From positions 1 through 39,778 of the forward strand of contig NZ_JAKKFI010000095.1 of NCBI RefSeq assembly GCF_022230955.1: 39,778 bases of DNA, in the 5' to 3' direction. Position 1 is the first letter of the stretch, and each line of letters begins with the position of its first letter. This document shows, one piece after another, positions 23,632-31,384 of this stretch. The notes under the pieces are model-generated. The model ran no database searches, was not told the origin of the DNA, and saw only the letters and a program-made list of their open reading frames with translations. The stretch comes from Micromonospora cabrerizensis (GTDB lineage Bacteria > Actinomycetota > Actinomycetes > Mycobacteriales > Micromonosporaceae). The translations under genes were made by a program, and so were the position numbers.

Positions 23632-23684
23632 TGCCACCGAGCATGATCAACAGATCTGTGTCAGTTGATGTTCGAAAGGTCACC

Positions 23685-24377
23685 GTGAACCAGAACCACC
23701 GCGAAACCATGGCCGACGTGCGCGACATGTACATGGCGCACACCGTGTTCCGTCGCGAGTTCAGCCTGCTCCCGCAGCTCGTCCGCGACGTCGCGCCGGG
23801 CGACGTGAGCCGCGCGGAGGTCGTGGGCGCTCACGCCGAGATGCTGTGCAACACCCTGCACCTGCACCACGAGGGTGAGGACCTGCTGCTGTGGCCCCGG
23901 CTGTTGGAGCGCGGCGGCGAGGAGGCCGCGGCCATCGTGCCCACCATGGAGGCGCAGCACCAGGTCATCGAGGAGGCCCACGCCGCGGTGGTCGCCCTTC
24001 TCCCCGAGTGGCGCCGTACGGGACGCGGCGGTGAGCAGCTCGCCGACGCGTTCGAGCACCTGCGCACCGCGCTGATCGAGCACATGGCCCTGGAGGAGAG
24101 CGAGATCCTGCCGCTGGCGCAACGGCACGTCACCGCCGCGGAGTGGATGGAGCTCGGCGAGCACGGGATGGGTGGAACCCCGAAGAAGCAGCTGCCGCTG
24201 GCCTTCGGCCTGGCCATGTACGAGGGCGACCCCGAGGTGATCAAGGCGGTGCTGGCGCACGCCCCGCTGCCCGCCCGGCTCCTCATGCCGCTCGTCGCCC
24301 CCCGGCTCTTCGCGGCCCACGCCAAGCGGGTGCACGGCACCGCCACACCCCCGCGCATCGGCGCCGGCGCGCGCTGA
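23685..24377 (+). CDS. Hemerythrin HHE-domain protein
   Basis: A 230-residue protein with a hemerythrin-like four-helix bundle. Likely iron ligands are seen in RDMYMAHTVFRREF (His19), HLHHEGEDLLLWP, EAQHQVIEEAH and IEHMALEESEILP. This set would hold a non-haem diiron site that binds oxygen or nitric oxide, or senses redox state. The C-terminal 60 residues are helical with a basic end. The GTG at 23685 is chosen: AAAGG precedes it at seven bases, and the conserved domain begins soon after; an ATG at 23631 is possible but would overlap the direct repeats. It is in the same direction as the SARP gene, 88 bp downstream, and has its own likely promoter. Confidence 0.8.
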   Translation: MNQNHRETMADVRDMYMAHTVFRREFSLLPQLVRDVAPGDVSRAEVVGAHAEMLCNTLHLHHEGEDLLLWPRLLERGGEEAAAIVPTMEAQHQVIEEAHAAVVALLPEWRRTGRGGEQLADAFEHLRTALIEHMALEESEILPLAQRHVTAAEWMELGEHGMGGTPKKQLPLAFGLAMYEGDPEVIKAVLAHAPLPARLLMPLVAPRLFAAHAKRVHGTATPPRIGAGAR

Positions 24378-24422
24378 GCGAGGCCGGCGACAGCCCAGGC
24401 TGCGGGGCCGACGGCGGGGCAC

Positions 24423-24989
24423 TCAGCAAGCGGCCAGGAAGGCCAGCACCCGCGGCCAGGTCGCCGCGGTGGCGTCCGGGGAGTGCTCGGCCAGGTCCGG
24501 GTCGGTGAACAGGTGCCCCACCCCGGGGTAGCGGTAGACCGTCAGATCGGCACCGGCGTCGGTGAGCGCCTGCTGCCACTCGTCGACCTCGTCCGGCGCG
24601 TCGTACGGGTCCGGGTCGGCGAGGTGCAGCTGCACCGGCAACCCGGCCCGAACCGCGTCCGGCGCGCCACCGGTGCCGTGCAGCAGGAGCAGGCCGGCGG
24701 CGTCGGGGCGCTCGGCCAGCAGCGCCCCGGCCACACCGGCGCCCATCGAGAAGCCCGCGAGCACCGTCGCAGGTGGGAGGTCACGCAGCCCTGCCCGGGC
24801 CCGGTCGAGCACCACCTCCTGGCCGACCTTGTCGAGCAGCGCGAACCCCTCCTCGACGGTGTCGGTGGCCGGTACGCCGTACAGGTCGGGGGTGGTGACC
24901 TGATGACCGGCGGCGCGCAACCGGTCGGCGGCGGCGCGCACGGCGGGCCGCAGACCGTACACGGAGTGGAACAGCACGACGTGTCGCAT
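24423..24989 (-). CDS. Dienelactone hydrolase-family alpha/beta hydrolase
   Basis: A 188-residue alpha/beta hydrolase. The nucleophile elbow is AGFSMGAG with Ser81, where classical dienelactone hydrolases have Cys (GFCxGG). The acid is probably Asp125 or Asp127 (LADPDPYDAP) and His159 (PGVGHLFTD) completes the triad. The compact size fits the DLH group. The substrate is unknown; serine in place of cysteine suggests an esterase or lactonase rather than a chloroaromatic-pathway enzyme. ATG 24989 is preceded by AGGATG; a GTG one codon upstream is possible. It converges with the hemerythrin gene across a 45-bp gap without a strong hairpin. Confidence 0.82.
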   Translation of the reverse strand: MRHVVLFHSVYGLRPAVRAAADRLRAAGHQVTTPDLYGVPATDTVEEGFALLDKVGQEVVLDRARAGLRDLPPATVLAGFSMGAGVAGALLAERPDAAGLLLLHGTGGAPDAVRAGLPVQLHLADPDPYDAPDEVDEWQQALTDAGADLTVYRYPGVGHLFTDPDLAEHSPDATAATWPRVLAFLAAC

Positions 24990-25044
24990 CACGTCATCCT
25001 GCCGCAGCCGGCCGCGCGCCCGGTGCGGCCACGCGGGGCGACCC

Positions 25045-26151
25045 TCAGACCAGTGCCGCCAGGCGCGCGACGAGGTCGGCGGGTGGAGGCATCGCGGCGA
25101 TCTCCTGGCTGACCTGCGCCGCGGCGGCGCGCAGGCCGTCGTCGGTGAGCAGCTGGGTCAGCGCCTGCGCGGTGATGTCCCGGGGGCGCAGGGCCAGGCC
25201 GGCGCCCCGACGGGCCACCAGCTCGGCGTTGTGCCGCCGGTCCCCCGGACCTACGGTGGCCAGCTGCGGCAGGCCGGCGGCGAGGGCCCCGAGGGCGCTG
25301 CCCGCCCCGCCGTGGTGGACCAGCGCCGCGCTCGCCGGCAACGCCTCGTCGAGCGGAATCCAGTCGACCACCCGCACGTTCGGGGGCAACGAACGCGCCG
25401 ACCGCTCGTCCGGGCGGACGAGCACGATCTCGGCGTCCACCTCGGCGGCGGCGGCCACCACGGCGGGCATCGGGCCCCGGTCGCCAGGGCCGGTCAGGGT
25501 GCTGCGGGTGACCAGGATCCGGGGCCGGTCACCCGGCTCGCGCAGCCAGGCCGGCAGCACGCCACCGCCGACGAAGGACGTGTAGCGCATCGGCCAACCG
25601 CCCTGCTCGGCCACGCTGGGCGGGGCCACGGCGAGGGCGGCGGCGGGTGGCGGCAGCTCGCCCAGGCCGTGCCGGCGCAGTGCGCCGCCGAGTCGGGCGA
25701 CGGTGGCGCGGACCAGGTCCCGGCCGTCGAACAGGGCGTTCTCCTGGCGTACGGCCGGCACGTCGAGCCGCGCGGCGGCCACCGCGCCGGCGACCGCGAA
25801 CGGTTCGTGCAGCACCAGATCCGGTCGCCACCGGGTGGCCAACGCGACCACCGGGTCGGTGAGCTGGTCGTTGAGCGCGCCGAACAGCAGGCCGGCGCCC
25901 CGGGTGCCGGCGGTGCCGGCCAACTCGGCGCGTGCGATCAGCGGATGGCGTGGGAGGACCCGCAGCGCGATCCGGCCGAAGTCGAAGCCCGGCGCGATGT
26001 CGTGCACGGGCAGACCGGCGTCGGCGGCGGACAGGCCACCGCCCCCGGTGGCCAGCAACACGTCGTGGCCGGCGTCGCGCAGCGCGACGGCGAGCGGCAC
26101 CAGCGGGAAGACGTGCCCGACCAGGGGCGCGGAGACCACCAGCACACGCAT
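25045..26151 (-). CDS. UDP-glycosyltransferase-like (MGT/EryCIII type) glycosyltransferase
   Basis: A 368-residue GT-B enzyme. The N-terminal half begins MRVLVVSAPLVGHVFPLVPL, the acceptor-domain motif of macrolide-type transferases with the His of GH as catalytic-base candidate. The C-terminal nucleotide-sugar domain has VRVVDWIPLDEALP and LVHHGGAGSALGALAAGLPQ, the known donor-binding motif. It probably moves a sugar from a nucleotide donor to a natural product or drug; no biosynthetic genes are adjacent, so a self-resistance or xenobiotic-modifying role is as likely. The ATG at 26151 has AGGATC upstream, and the long upstream open extension is Arg-rich and non-coding in appearance. It is 55 bp downstream of the hydrolase on the same strand order, so co-transcription with it is possible. 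Confidence 0.85.
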   Translation of the reverse strand: MRVLVVSAPLVGHVFPLVPLAVALRDAGHDVLLATGGGGLSAADAGLPVHDIAPGFDFGRIALRVLPRHPLIARAELAGTAGTRGAGLLFGALNDQLTDPVVALATRWRPDLVLHEPFAVAGAVAAARLDVPAVRQENALFDGRDLVRATVARLGGALRRHGLGELPPPAAALAVAPPSVAEQGGWPMRYTSFVGGGVLPAWLREPGDRPRILVTRSTLTGPGDRGPMPAVVAAAAEVDAEIVLVRPDERSARSLPPNVRVVDWIPLDEALPASAALVHHGGAGSALGALAAGLPQLATVGPGDRRHNAELVARRGAGLALRPRDITAQALTQLLTDDGLRAAAAQVSQEIAAMPPPADLVARLAALV

Positions 26152-26184
26152 GGGCAGGATCCTATGTCGACCACGGCGGCTGCG

Positions 26185-26211
26185 CGGGCCCGTGGCCGTC
26201 CCGCGGGCCCG
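26185..26211 (-). terminator. Hairpin terminator of the paaK gene
   Basis: An 11-bp stem with one G-U pair, 26185-26195 with 26201-26211, around CCGTC. It lies in the 137-bp gap between the stop of paaK and the start of the glycosyltransferase gene. Confidence 0.7.
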
Positions 26212-26288
26212 GATCACCAGGCGTACGCCTGTGGGGCCTCTCCCGGCCCCGGCCAGATCTGGTCGAGTCGTGCCAGGACCGGCGTGCG

Positions 26289-27596
26289 TCAGCCGGCGGC
26301 CCGCTGGTCGACGATGCGGCGCATCTTGCCCATCGACCGCTCCACGGCGTCCGGGGCGAGCACGTCGACGGCCACGCTCACACCGATGGTGTTCTTCACC
26401 AGCTGCACCAGCGTCGCCCCGGCGCGTCCGGCGGCGTCCGCGTCGATCCCGACCCGTCGTTCCACCCGCACGGTCAGGGTGTCCAACCGGCCCTGCCGAT
26501 CGAGGACGCATTGGAAGTGCGGCGACAGCTGCGGGGTCCGCAGGATCAGCTCCTCGATCTGGGTGGGGAAGATGTTCACCCCGCGCACGATCATCATGTC
26601 GTCGGTCCGACCGGTGATCTTCTCGATCCGGCGCATCGGGCGGGCGGTGCCGGGCAGCAGCCGGGTCAGGTCGCGGGTGCGGTAGCGCACGACCGGCATC
26701 GCCTCCTTGGTCAGCGAGGTCAACACCAGCTCACCCCGCTCGCCGTCGGGCAGCACGGCCCCGGTGACCGGGTCGATGATCTCCGGGTAGAAGTGGTCCT
26801 CCCAGACGTGCAGCCCGTCCTTGGTCTCGACGCACTCGGTGGCCACGCCGGGACCCATCACCTCGGAGAGCCCGTAGATGTCCACCGCGTGGATGTCCAG
26901 TCGCTGCTCCATCTCCCGACGCATGTCCTCGGTCCAGGGCTCCGCCCCGAAGATGCCCACCCGCAGCGAGGTGGCGCGCGGGTCGACGCCCTGGCGCTGC
27001 ATCTCGTCCACGATGGCGAGCATGTAGCTGGGCGTGACCATGATGACCTCGGGTTCGAAGTCGCGGATCAGCATCACCTGACGCTCGGTCATGCCGCCGG
27101 AGACGGGGATGACGGTGCAGCCCAGCTCCTCGGCGCCGTAGTGCGCGCCCAGGCCGCCGGTGAAGAGCCCGTAGCCGTACGCGACGTGCACCCGGTCGCC
27201 GGGACGGCCACCGGAGGCGCGGATCGAGCGGGCCATCAGTCTCGCCCAGGTGCGCAGGTCGTCACGGGTGTAGCCGACCACCGTCGGTCGTCCGGTGGTG
27301 CCGGAGGAGGCGTGCAGCCGGGCCACCCGCTCCCGGGGGACGGCGAACATGCCGAACGGGTAGTTCTCCCGCAGCTCCGCCTTGCCGGTGAACGGGAAGC
27401 GGGCCAGGTCGTCGAGGTCCCGGCAGTCGTCGGGGTGCACCCCGGCCGCGTCGAACGCCCGGCGGTAGTGCGGCACGTTGTCGTACGCGTGCCGCAACGA
27501 CCAGCGCAGCCGTTCACGTTGCAGGTCACGCAGCTCGTCGATGCCGGCGCGCTCGATCGGCTCCAGCTCCTCCGCACGAGGGGTGCGGTCCTGCAT
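26289..27596 (-). CDS. paaK: Phenylacetate-CoA ligase
   Basis: A 435-residue AMP-forming CoA ligase of the PaaK family, close to its usual length. Visible motifs are HASSGTTGRP (residues 95-104, the adenylate loop), YGYGLFTGGLGAHYGAEE, IYGLSEVMGPGV, and the late GRTDDMMIVRGVNIFPTQIE. The last is the hinge before the mobile C-terminal domain, and it is typical of phenylacetate-CoA ligase. The enzyme makes phenylacetyl-CoA from phenylacetate, ATP and CoA. The other paa genes (oxygenase, epoxide isomerase, beta-oxidation) are absent from the window, so it could also activate a phenylacetate-like precursor elsewhere. The ATG at 27596 has AAGGAGG upstream. MarR gene is 78 bp upstream on the same strand and probably co-transcribed. 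Confidence 0.92.
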   Translation of the reverse strand: MQDRTPRAEELEPIERAGIDELRDLQRERLRWSLRHAYDNVPHYRRAFDAAGVHPDDCRDLDDLARFPFTGKAELRENYPFGMFAVPRERVARLHASSGTTGRPTVVGYTRDDLRTWARLMARSIRASGGRPGDRVHVAYGYGLFTGGLGAHYGAEELGCTVIPVSGGMTERQVMLIRDFEPEVIMVTPSYMLAIVDEMQRQGVDPRATSLRVGIFGAEPWTEDMRREMEQRLDIHAVDIYGLSEVMGPGVATECVETKDGLHVWEDHFYPEIIDPVTGAVLPDGERGELVLTSLTKEAMPVVRYRTRDLTRLLPGTARPMRRIEKITGRTDDMMIVRGVNIFPTQIEELILRTPQLSPHFQCVLDRQGRLDTLTVRVERRVGIDADAAGRAGATLVQLVKNTIGVSVAVDVLAPDAVERSMGKMRRIVDQRAAG

Positions 27597-27674
27597 CGCG
27601 TGCCTCCTTGGCGCGGCGGTCCCGGTGGGGCTGCGGGTACCGTACGCCCGCCGTCGCCCGGGCTGGTGGGGCGG

Positions 27675-28124
27675 TCAGCGGGCGGCCGGCAGTCGGTGCA
27701 GGGCGTCGACCAGCGGGGCCAGCTCGGGGGTGGCCTCGGCCTCGGCGAGCGCTTCGCTGAGCACCCGGTCGTGGGTGGGGCGGGCCTGGATGAGCAGCTC
27801 GGAGCCGGCCGCGGTCAGCTCGGTGTAGATGCCGCGCCGGTCGTCAGCGCAGAGGATGCGGGTGAGCAGACCGCGCTGCTCCAGTCGGGTGACCAGGCGG
27901 GTGGTGGCGCTGCCGGAGAGCGCGGCGGCGCGGGCGAGTTGGCTCATCCGCATGTGCCAGCCGTGCTGGCGGGAGAGCGCGTCGAGCACCGTGTACTCGA
28001 CGACGGACAGGTCGTGGCCGCCCTGCAACGCCCGCTCCAGGGACGTCTCGATCAGCCCGTGCAGGGCGGCGAGGGTGCGCCAGCCCTGCGCGCGGATCTC
28101 GACCGCGTCGTCGGCGATGCCCAT
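27675..28124 (-). CDS. MarR-family transcriptional regulator
   Basis: A 149-residue winged-helix regulator. The HTH runs through VEYTVLDALSRQ, MRMSQLARAAALSGSATTRL and VTRLEQRGLLTR, and the wing DDRRGIYTELTAAG includes the typical DxRG sequence. MarR proteins repress efflux or catabolic genes until a phenolic ligand binds. It is divergent from the MFS exporter at 28262, with an inverted-repeat operator between them, and upstream of paaK, so it may control both. An aromatic acid such as phenylacetate would be a natural ligand, which is inference. ATG 28124 follows GAGGAGG; the ORF remains open to 28289 but would cross the operator. Confidence 0.9.
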   Translation of the reverse strand: MGIADDAVEIRAQGWRTLAALHGLIETSLERALQGGHDLSVVEYTVLDALSRQHGWHMRMSQLARAAALSGSATTRLVTRLEQRGLLTRILCADDRRGIYTELTAAGSELLIQARPTHDRVLSEALAEAEATPELAPLVDALHRLPAAR

Positions 28125-28169
28125 GCCGGCCCTCCTCGGGTGTGATCTGGCCTGCCCCAGGCTACCACG

Positions 28170-28229
28170 CTTGCGCCGATATAAAGCGCGTGCAAGTATT
28201 TCGTTGTTGACGCGTGTAGTTGCACGCGC
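28170..28229. promoter_or_regulatory. Probable MarR operator with repeated TTGCACGC half-sites
   Basis: A perfect 10-bp inverted repeat, GCGCGTGCAA (28186-28195) and TTGCACGCGC (28220-28229), lies between the divergent MarR and MFS genes, with a further CTTGCGC at 28170-28176 that is roughly symmetric to the left arm. A TATATC (minus strand, 28178-28183), which could be the marR -10, lies between half-sites. Related TTGCAAG stands at 29564-29570, before the methyltransferase. Confidence 0.6.
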
Positions 28230-28261
28230 CGCGCATCTGCCCCCTCCCCGATGGGAAGACC

Positions 28262-29482
28262 ATGTCCGTACGCCAAAAGTCCCTGCCACCCGGCCTGATC
28301 GCGCTGGCCATCGGCGCCTTCGGCATCGGGCTCACCGAATTCGTGATCATGGGGCTGCTGCCCGAGGTGGCCGCCGACTTCGCGGTCACCGAACCGGTGG
28401 CCGGCTGGCTGATCTCCGGCTACGCGCTCAGCGTGGCCGTCGGCGGGGTCGTCCTCACCGCGGCGGTCACCCGACTGCCGCGCAAGCCGGTGCTGCTCGG
28501 CCTGATGGTGCTGTTCATCATCGGCAACCTGCTCTCCGCCGTCGCCGGCGACTACGCCGTGATGATGGCCGGCCGGATCGTCGCCGCGCTCTGCCACGGC
28601 GCGTTCTTCGGCATCGGTGCCGTGGTGGCCGCCGGCCTGGTCGCACCGGCTCGCCGGGCGGGCGCCATCGCCATGATGTTCGCCGGCCTGACCATCGCGA
28701 ACGTGCTCGGCGTGCCCTTCGGCACCTTCCTCGGGCAGCACTTCGGCTGGCGGTCGACGTTCTGGGCGATCACCGCCATCGGGGTGGTCGCGCTGATCGG
28801 GCTGGCTCTGCTCGTCCCCGGCCGCGCCACCGCCGACGCCGACCGCCCGACCACCGGCCTACGCGGCGAGTTGCGCGCCTTCACCCACTCGCAGGTCTGG
28901 CTCTCCCTGGTGATCACGGTCCTGGGCTTCGGCGGGATGTTCGGTGCGTTCACCTACATCGCCTACACGCTCACCGAGGTCAGCGGCTTCGCCACCAGCA
29001 CCGTGCCGTGGCTGCTCGTCCTCTTCGGAGTGGGGCTCTTCGCCGGCAACCTGCTCGGCGGTCGGGCGGCGGACCGGTCGCTGTCGCGCACCCTGGTGAC
29101 CGTCCTGGCGGTGCTCACCGTGGTGCTCGCCGGCTTCGCGTTGACGGCGACGAGCCCGGTGCTGACCATCGTCGCGCTGGTGCTGATGGGCGGGTTCGGG
29201 TTCGCCACCGTGCCGCCGTTGCAGATGCGGATCATGCAGTACGCCCACGAGGCGCCGACGCTGGCGTCCGGGGCGAACATCGCCGCGTTCAACCTCGGCA
29301 ACGCGCTGGGCGCCTGGATCGGCGGGGTGACCATCGCTGCCGGCTTCGGCTACACCTCGCCGATCTGGGCCGGCGCCGCGCTCACCCTGGCCGGCCTGTG
29401 TGTCCTGCTCGCAGCGCTGCGGCTGGCCCGGCGCCAGGAGCCGGCGAAGGCCGACGCGGCCCTGGTGGACACGGCGGCCTGA
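28262..29482 (+). CDS. MFS drug-efflux transporter (DHA1 type)
   Basis: A 406-residue transporter with twelve membrane segments. The opening AFGIGLTEFVIMGLLPEVA matches the AraJ/Cmx-type drug-proton antiporters; RLPRKPVLL fits the loop 2-3 motif A region, and FAGLTIANVLGVPFGTFLGQ the motif C-like region of segment 5. These proteins export chloramphenicol-like drugs, sugars or metabolites. Control by the divergent MarR is likely. The ATG at 28262 has GGGAAG shortly upstream. The C-terminus ends in a charged tail. Substrate unknown; resistance to an aromatic compound handled by paaK is a plausible but unproven link. Confidence 0.87.
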   Translation: MSVRQKSLPPGLIALAIGAFGIGLTEFVIMGLLPEVAADFAVTEPVAGWLISGYALSVAVGGVVLTAAVTRLPRKPVLLGLMVLFIIGNLLSAVAGDYAVMMAGRIVAALCHGAFFGIGAVVAAGLVAPARRAGAIAMMFAGLTIANVLGVPFGTFLGQHFGWRSTFWAITAIGVVALIGLALLVPGRATADADRPTTGLRGELRAFTHSQVWLSLVITVLGFGGMFGAFTYIAYTLTEVSGFATSTVPWLLVLFGVGLFAGNLLGGRAADRSLSRTLVTVLAVLTVVLAGFALTATSPVLTIVALVLMGGFGFATVPPLQMRIMQYAHEAPTLASGANIAAFNLGNALGAWIGGVTIAAGFGYTSPIWAGAALTLAGLCVLLAALRLARRQEPAKADAALVDTAA

Positions 29483-29587
29483 CCGCGCTGACACGAGGAC
29501 GCCGGGGCGGGCGGATGCCCGACCCGGCGTCACCCTGATCATCGCCCTGCCATCTTCTCGCAATTGCAAGTTATGTGCAACAAGGTC

Positions 29588-29617
29588 TGGACAGCGCACC
29601 CGGACGGTAACTAGCCT
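29588..29617 (+). promoter_or_regulatory. Probable promoter of a leaderless methyltransferase transcript
   Basis: TGGACA (29588-29593) and TAGCCT (29612-29617) are 18 bp apart and the latter ends seven bases before the ATG at 29625, with no ribosome-binding site. This is the expected layout for a leaderless gene. The TTGCAAG site at 29564-29570 lies just upstream. Confidence 0.55.
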
Positions 29618-29624
29618 TCCCGTC

Positions 29625-30383
29625 ATGAGTCCTTACATCACGGATCCGTGGGCCTGGCAGGAGAGCTGGGACCGTCAGCAGGAGGCCTACCTACCGGACC
29701 GGGAACACCGGTTCACCGCCATGCTCGACACCGTCGACGCGGTCCTCGACGGTCGACCGCCACGCGTGCTCGACCTGGCCGGCGGCACCGGCAGCATCTC
29801 GCTGCGTACGCTGGCGCGCTTCCCCGGCGCCGAGGCGACCCTGGTGGACCTCGACCCGGCGCTGCTCGCCATCGCCCGCTCGTCGCTGGCCGACCGGGCC
29901 ACCATCGTCACGGCCGACCTCGGCACCCCCGACTGGCGCTCCGCGCTCCCCCACCGCGAGTACGACGCCGTCCTCACCGCCACCGCCCTGCACTGGCTGC
30001 CGGCCGACCGGCTGGGGCAGCTCTACGCCGAGCTGCGGGACGTGCTGCGACCGGGCGGCGTCTTCGTCAACGCCGACCACATGCCAGACGACACCCTGCC
30101 GGAGCTGACCAAGCGGCTGATGGACCGGGCGAGGGACCGACGCAACGCCCGGTACGCGGCCGGCTCGCTGCTGTCCTGGGCGGACTGGTGGAAGCAGGCC
30201 GGGGCGGACCCGGCACTGGCGCCGCTGGTCACCGAGCGCCACGACATCTACCCGACCGGGCACAGCCCGGAGTGGAACCCGCCGGTCTCCTGGCACCTCG
30301 CCGCGCTCACCGCGGCCGGGTTCAGTGAGGTCGGCACCGTGTGGCGGGGCGGAGCGGACGCCGCAGTCGCGGCAGTACGCTGA
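29625..30383 (+). CDS. Class I SAM-dependent methyltransferase
   Basis: A 252-residue methyltransferase. Motif I is RVLDLAGGTGSISLR (residues about 47-61), the acidic end of beta-2 is VDLDP, and motif IV/post is AVLTATALHWLP with LRPGGVFVNADHM. It is of the ubiE/Coq5-like small-molecule type. The substrate is unknown. There is no ribosome site; a well-placed promoter suggests a leaderless start at 29625, although the frame is open from 29400. The last codons run into a 26-bp tandem repeat. The fluoride-channel genes follow in the same direction after 58 bases and could share its transcript. Confidence 0.83.
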   Translation: MSPYITDPWAWQESWDRQQEAYLPDREHRFTAMLDTVDAVLDGRPPRVLDLAGGTGSISLRTLARFPGAEATLVDLDPALLAIARSSLADRATIVTADLGTPDWRSALPHREYDAVLTATALHWLPADRLGQLYAELRDVLRPGGVFVNADHMPDDTLPELTKRLMDRARDRRNARYAAGSLLSWADWWKQAGADPALAPLVTERHDIYPTGHSPEWNPPVSWHLAALTAAGFSEVGTVWRGGADAAVAAVR

Positions 30384-30435
30384 CGCCGCTGTCGCCGGGA
30401 GTGCGCTGACGCCGCTGCCGCCGGCAGTACGCTGA
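30370..30435. repeat. 26-bp tandem repeat (2.5 copies) at a gene junction
   Basis: Units at 30370-30395, 30396-30421 and a partial third at 30422-30435 begin CGGCAGTACGCTGA or a close variant. The first covers the last codons and stop of the methyltransferase, and the partial one ends seven bases before the fluC1 start codon. It looks like a tandem duplication of the gene end. Confidence 0.8.
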
Positions 30436-30441
30436 GAACCC

Positions 30442-30921
30442 GTGTCAGAGCAGCCGCCGGACCCGCGCACCGACGCCGACGTCGACCTCCGTGTCGACGC
30501 CGACCGGGGCGAGCTGACCACTCGCCCCGCGACGATCCTCCTCGCCATCGCGGCCGGCGGGGTGCTCGGTGCGCTGGCCCGGGCCGGCCTGCAACACGCC
30601 GCCCCGCACCCGCCGACCGGCTTCCCCTGGGCGACGTTCACCATCAACACGTCCGGCTGCCTGCTGATCGGCGTGCTGATGGCGGTGCTCGGACACCTCG
30701 GCGGCGGGCATCCCCTGGCTCGCCCGTTCCTCGGGGTCGGGGTGCTCGGCGGGTTCACCACGTTCTCCGCCTACGCGGTCGACATCCAACAGGCGCTGGT
30801 CGCGGGCGCGCCGGGCACCGCGCTGGCGTACCTGGCGGCGACGCTGCTCGGGGCACTCGCCGCGGTCGGGCTCGGCGACGCCGTGACCGCCGCGCTGCTG
30901 CGTCGGAGGGTGGCTCGATGA
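30442..30921 (+). CDS. crcB: Fluoride ion channel subunit FluC/CrcB (first copy)
   Basis: A 159-residue membrane protein of the CrcB/Fluc family. After a polar N-terminal tail (residues 1-28, longer than usual), four membrane segments follow. Key motifs are FTINTSGCLLIG (Asn69) and GGFTTFSAYAVD (103-114), which match the pore Asn and the Phe-lined TTFS segment of fluoride channels. It exports fluoride, lowering cytoplasmic toxicity. A second subunit follows at 30982, a common Gram-positive arrangement for heterodimers. The start is GTG at 30442 with a poor ribosome site. The stop codon overlaps the first ATG of a 32-bp duplication (ATGA). No fluoride riboswitch is recognisable upstream. Confidence 0.85.
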   Translation: MSEQPPDPRTDADVDLRVDADRGELTTRPATILLAIAAGGVLGALARAGLQHAAPHPPTGFPWATFTINTSGCLLIGVLMAVLGHLGGGHPLARPFLGVGVLGGFTTFSAYAVDIQQALVAGAPGTALAYLAATLLGALAAVGLGDAVTAALLRRRVAR

Positions 30922-30981
30922 CCGTGCTGCTGCGCCGGGGGGCAGCTTGATGACCCTGCCGCTGCGCCGGGGGGCAGCTTG
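30918..30981 (+). repeat. Two 32-bp tandem duplications creating overlapping minicistrons
   Basis: The sequence ATGACC...GCAGCTTG is present twice (30918-30949 and 30950-30981), and the true fluC2 ATG follows at 30982 with a similar start (MTVLL). Each copy is a 10-codon frame, MTVLLRRGAA and MTLPLRRGAA, whose TGA overlaps the next ATG by one base (TGATG). The first ATG also overlaps the fluC1 stop. Each copy carries a GGGGGG tract about eight bases before the next ATG. Thus the original fluC1/fluC2 ATGA junction appears to have been pushed apart by two duplications that preserve a stop-start chain. Confidence 0.85.
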
Positions 30982-31344
30982 ATGACGGTCCTGCTCATCG
31001 CCCTGGGGGCGGCCGTCGGCGCGCCGCTGCGCTACCTCACCGACCGGGCCGTGCAGTCCCGGCACGCCTCGGCGTTCCCCTGGGGCACGCTGACCGTCAA
31101 CGTGATCGGGTCGCTGCTGCTCGGCGGGCTCGTCGGGTGGCCGGCCGACCCGGCGGTCACCGCGCTGCTCGGCACCGGGTTCTGCGGCGCGCTGACCACC
31201 TACTCCACCTTCAGCTACGAGACGGTGCGGCTGGCGCGGGGCGGTCACCGGCTCCTCGCCCTGGCCAACGTCGCGGGCAGCGTCGCCGCCGGGCTCGCCG
31301 CGGCCAGCGCCGGCTATGCGCTGGCCCGCGCCCTGACCGGCTGA
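30982..31344 (+). CDS. crcB: Fluoride ion channel subunit FluC/CrcB (second copy)
   Basis: A 120-residue, four-segment Fluc subunit, without the N-terminal tail of its partner. LTVNVIGSLLLGGL has the pore Asn40, and GFCGALTTYSTFS (66-78) is the TTxSTF signature. With the first subunit it probably forms the antiparallel dimer that passes fluoride. The ATG at 30982 overlaps the TGA of the second minicistron, so translation is probably coupled to the preceding frames. No hairpin terminator was found in the 88 bp that follow, which hold the PadR operator instead. Confidence 0.85.
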   Translation: MTVLLIALGAAVGAPLRYLTDRAVQSRHASAFPWGTLTVNVIGSLLLGGLVGWPADPAVTALLGTGFCGALTTYSTFSYETVRLARGGHRLLALANVAGSVAAGLAAASAGYALARALTG

Positions 31345-31384
31345 CCTCGGGAAACCGTTCCCGAGCAGGGGACCCACCGAGAGC

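Noticed and set aside
26289..28124. A phenylacetate degradation cluster
   Set aside because: Only paaK and a MarR regulator are present; no oxygenase, isomerase or thiolase genes lie in the window.
30384..30441. Fluoride riboswitch before fluC1
   Set aside because: The gap is only 58 bp, filled by the 26-bp repeat, and lacks the crcB-motif conserved segments.
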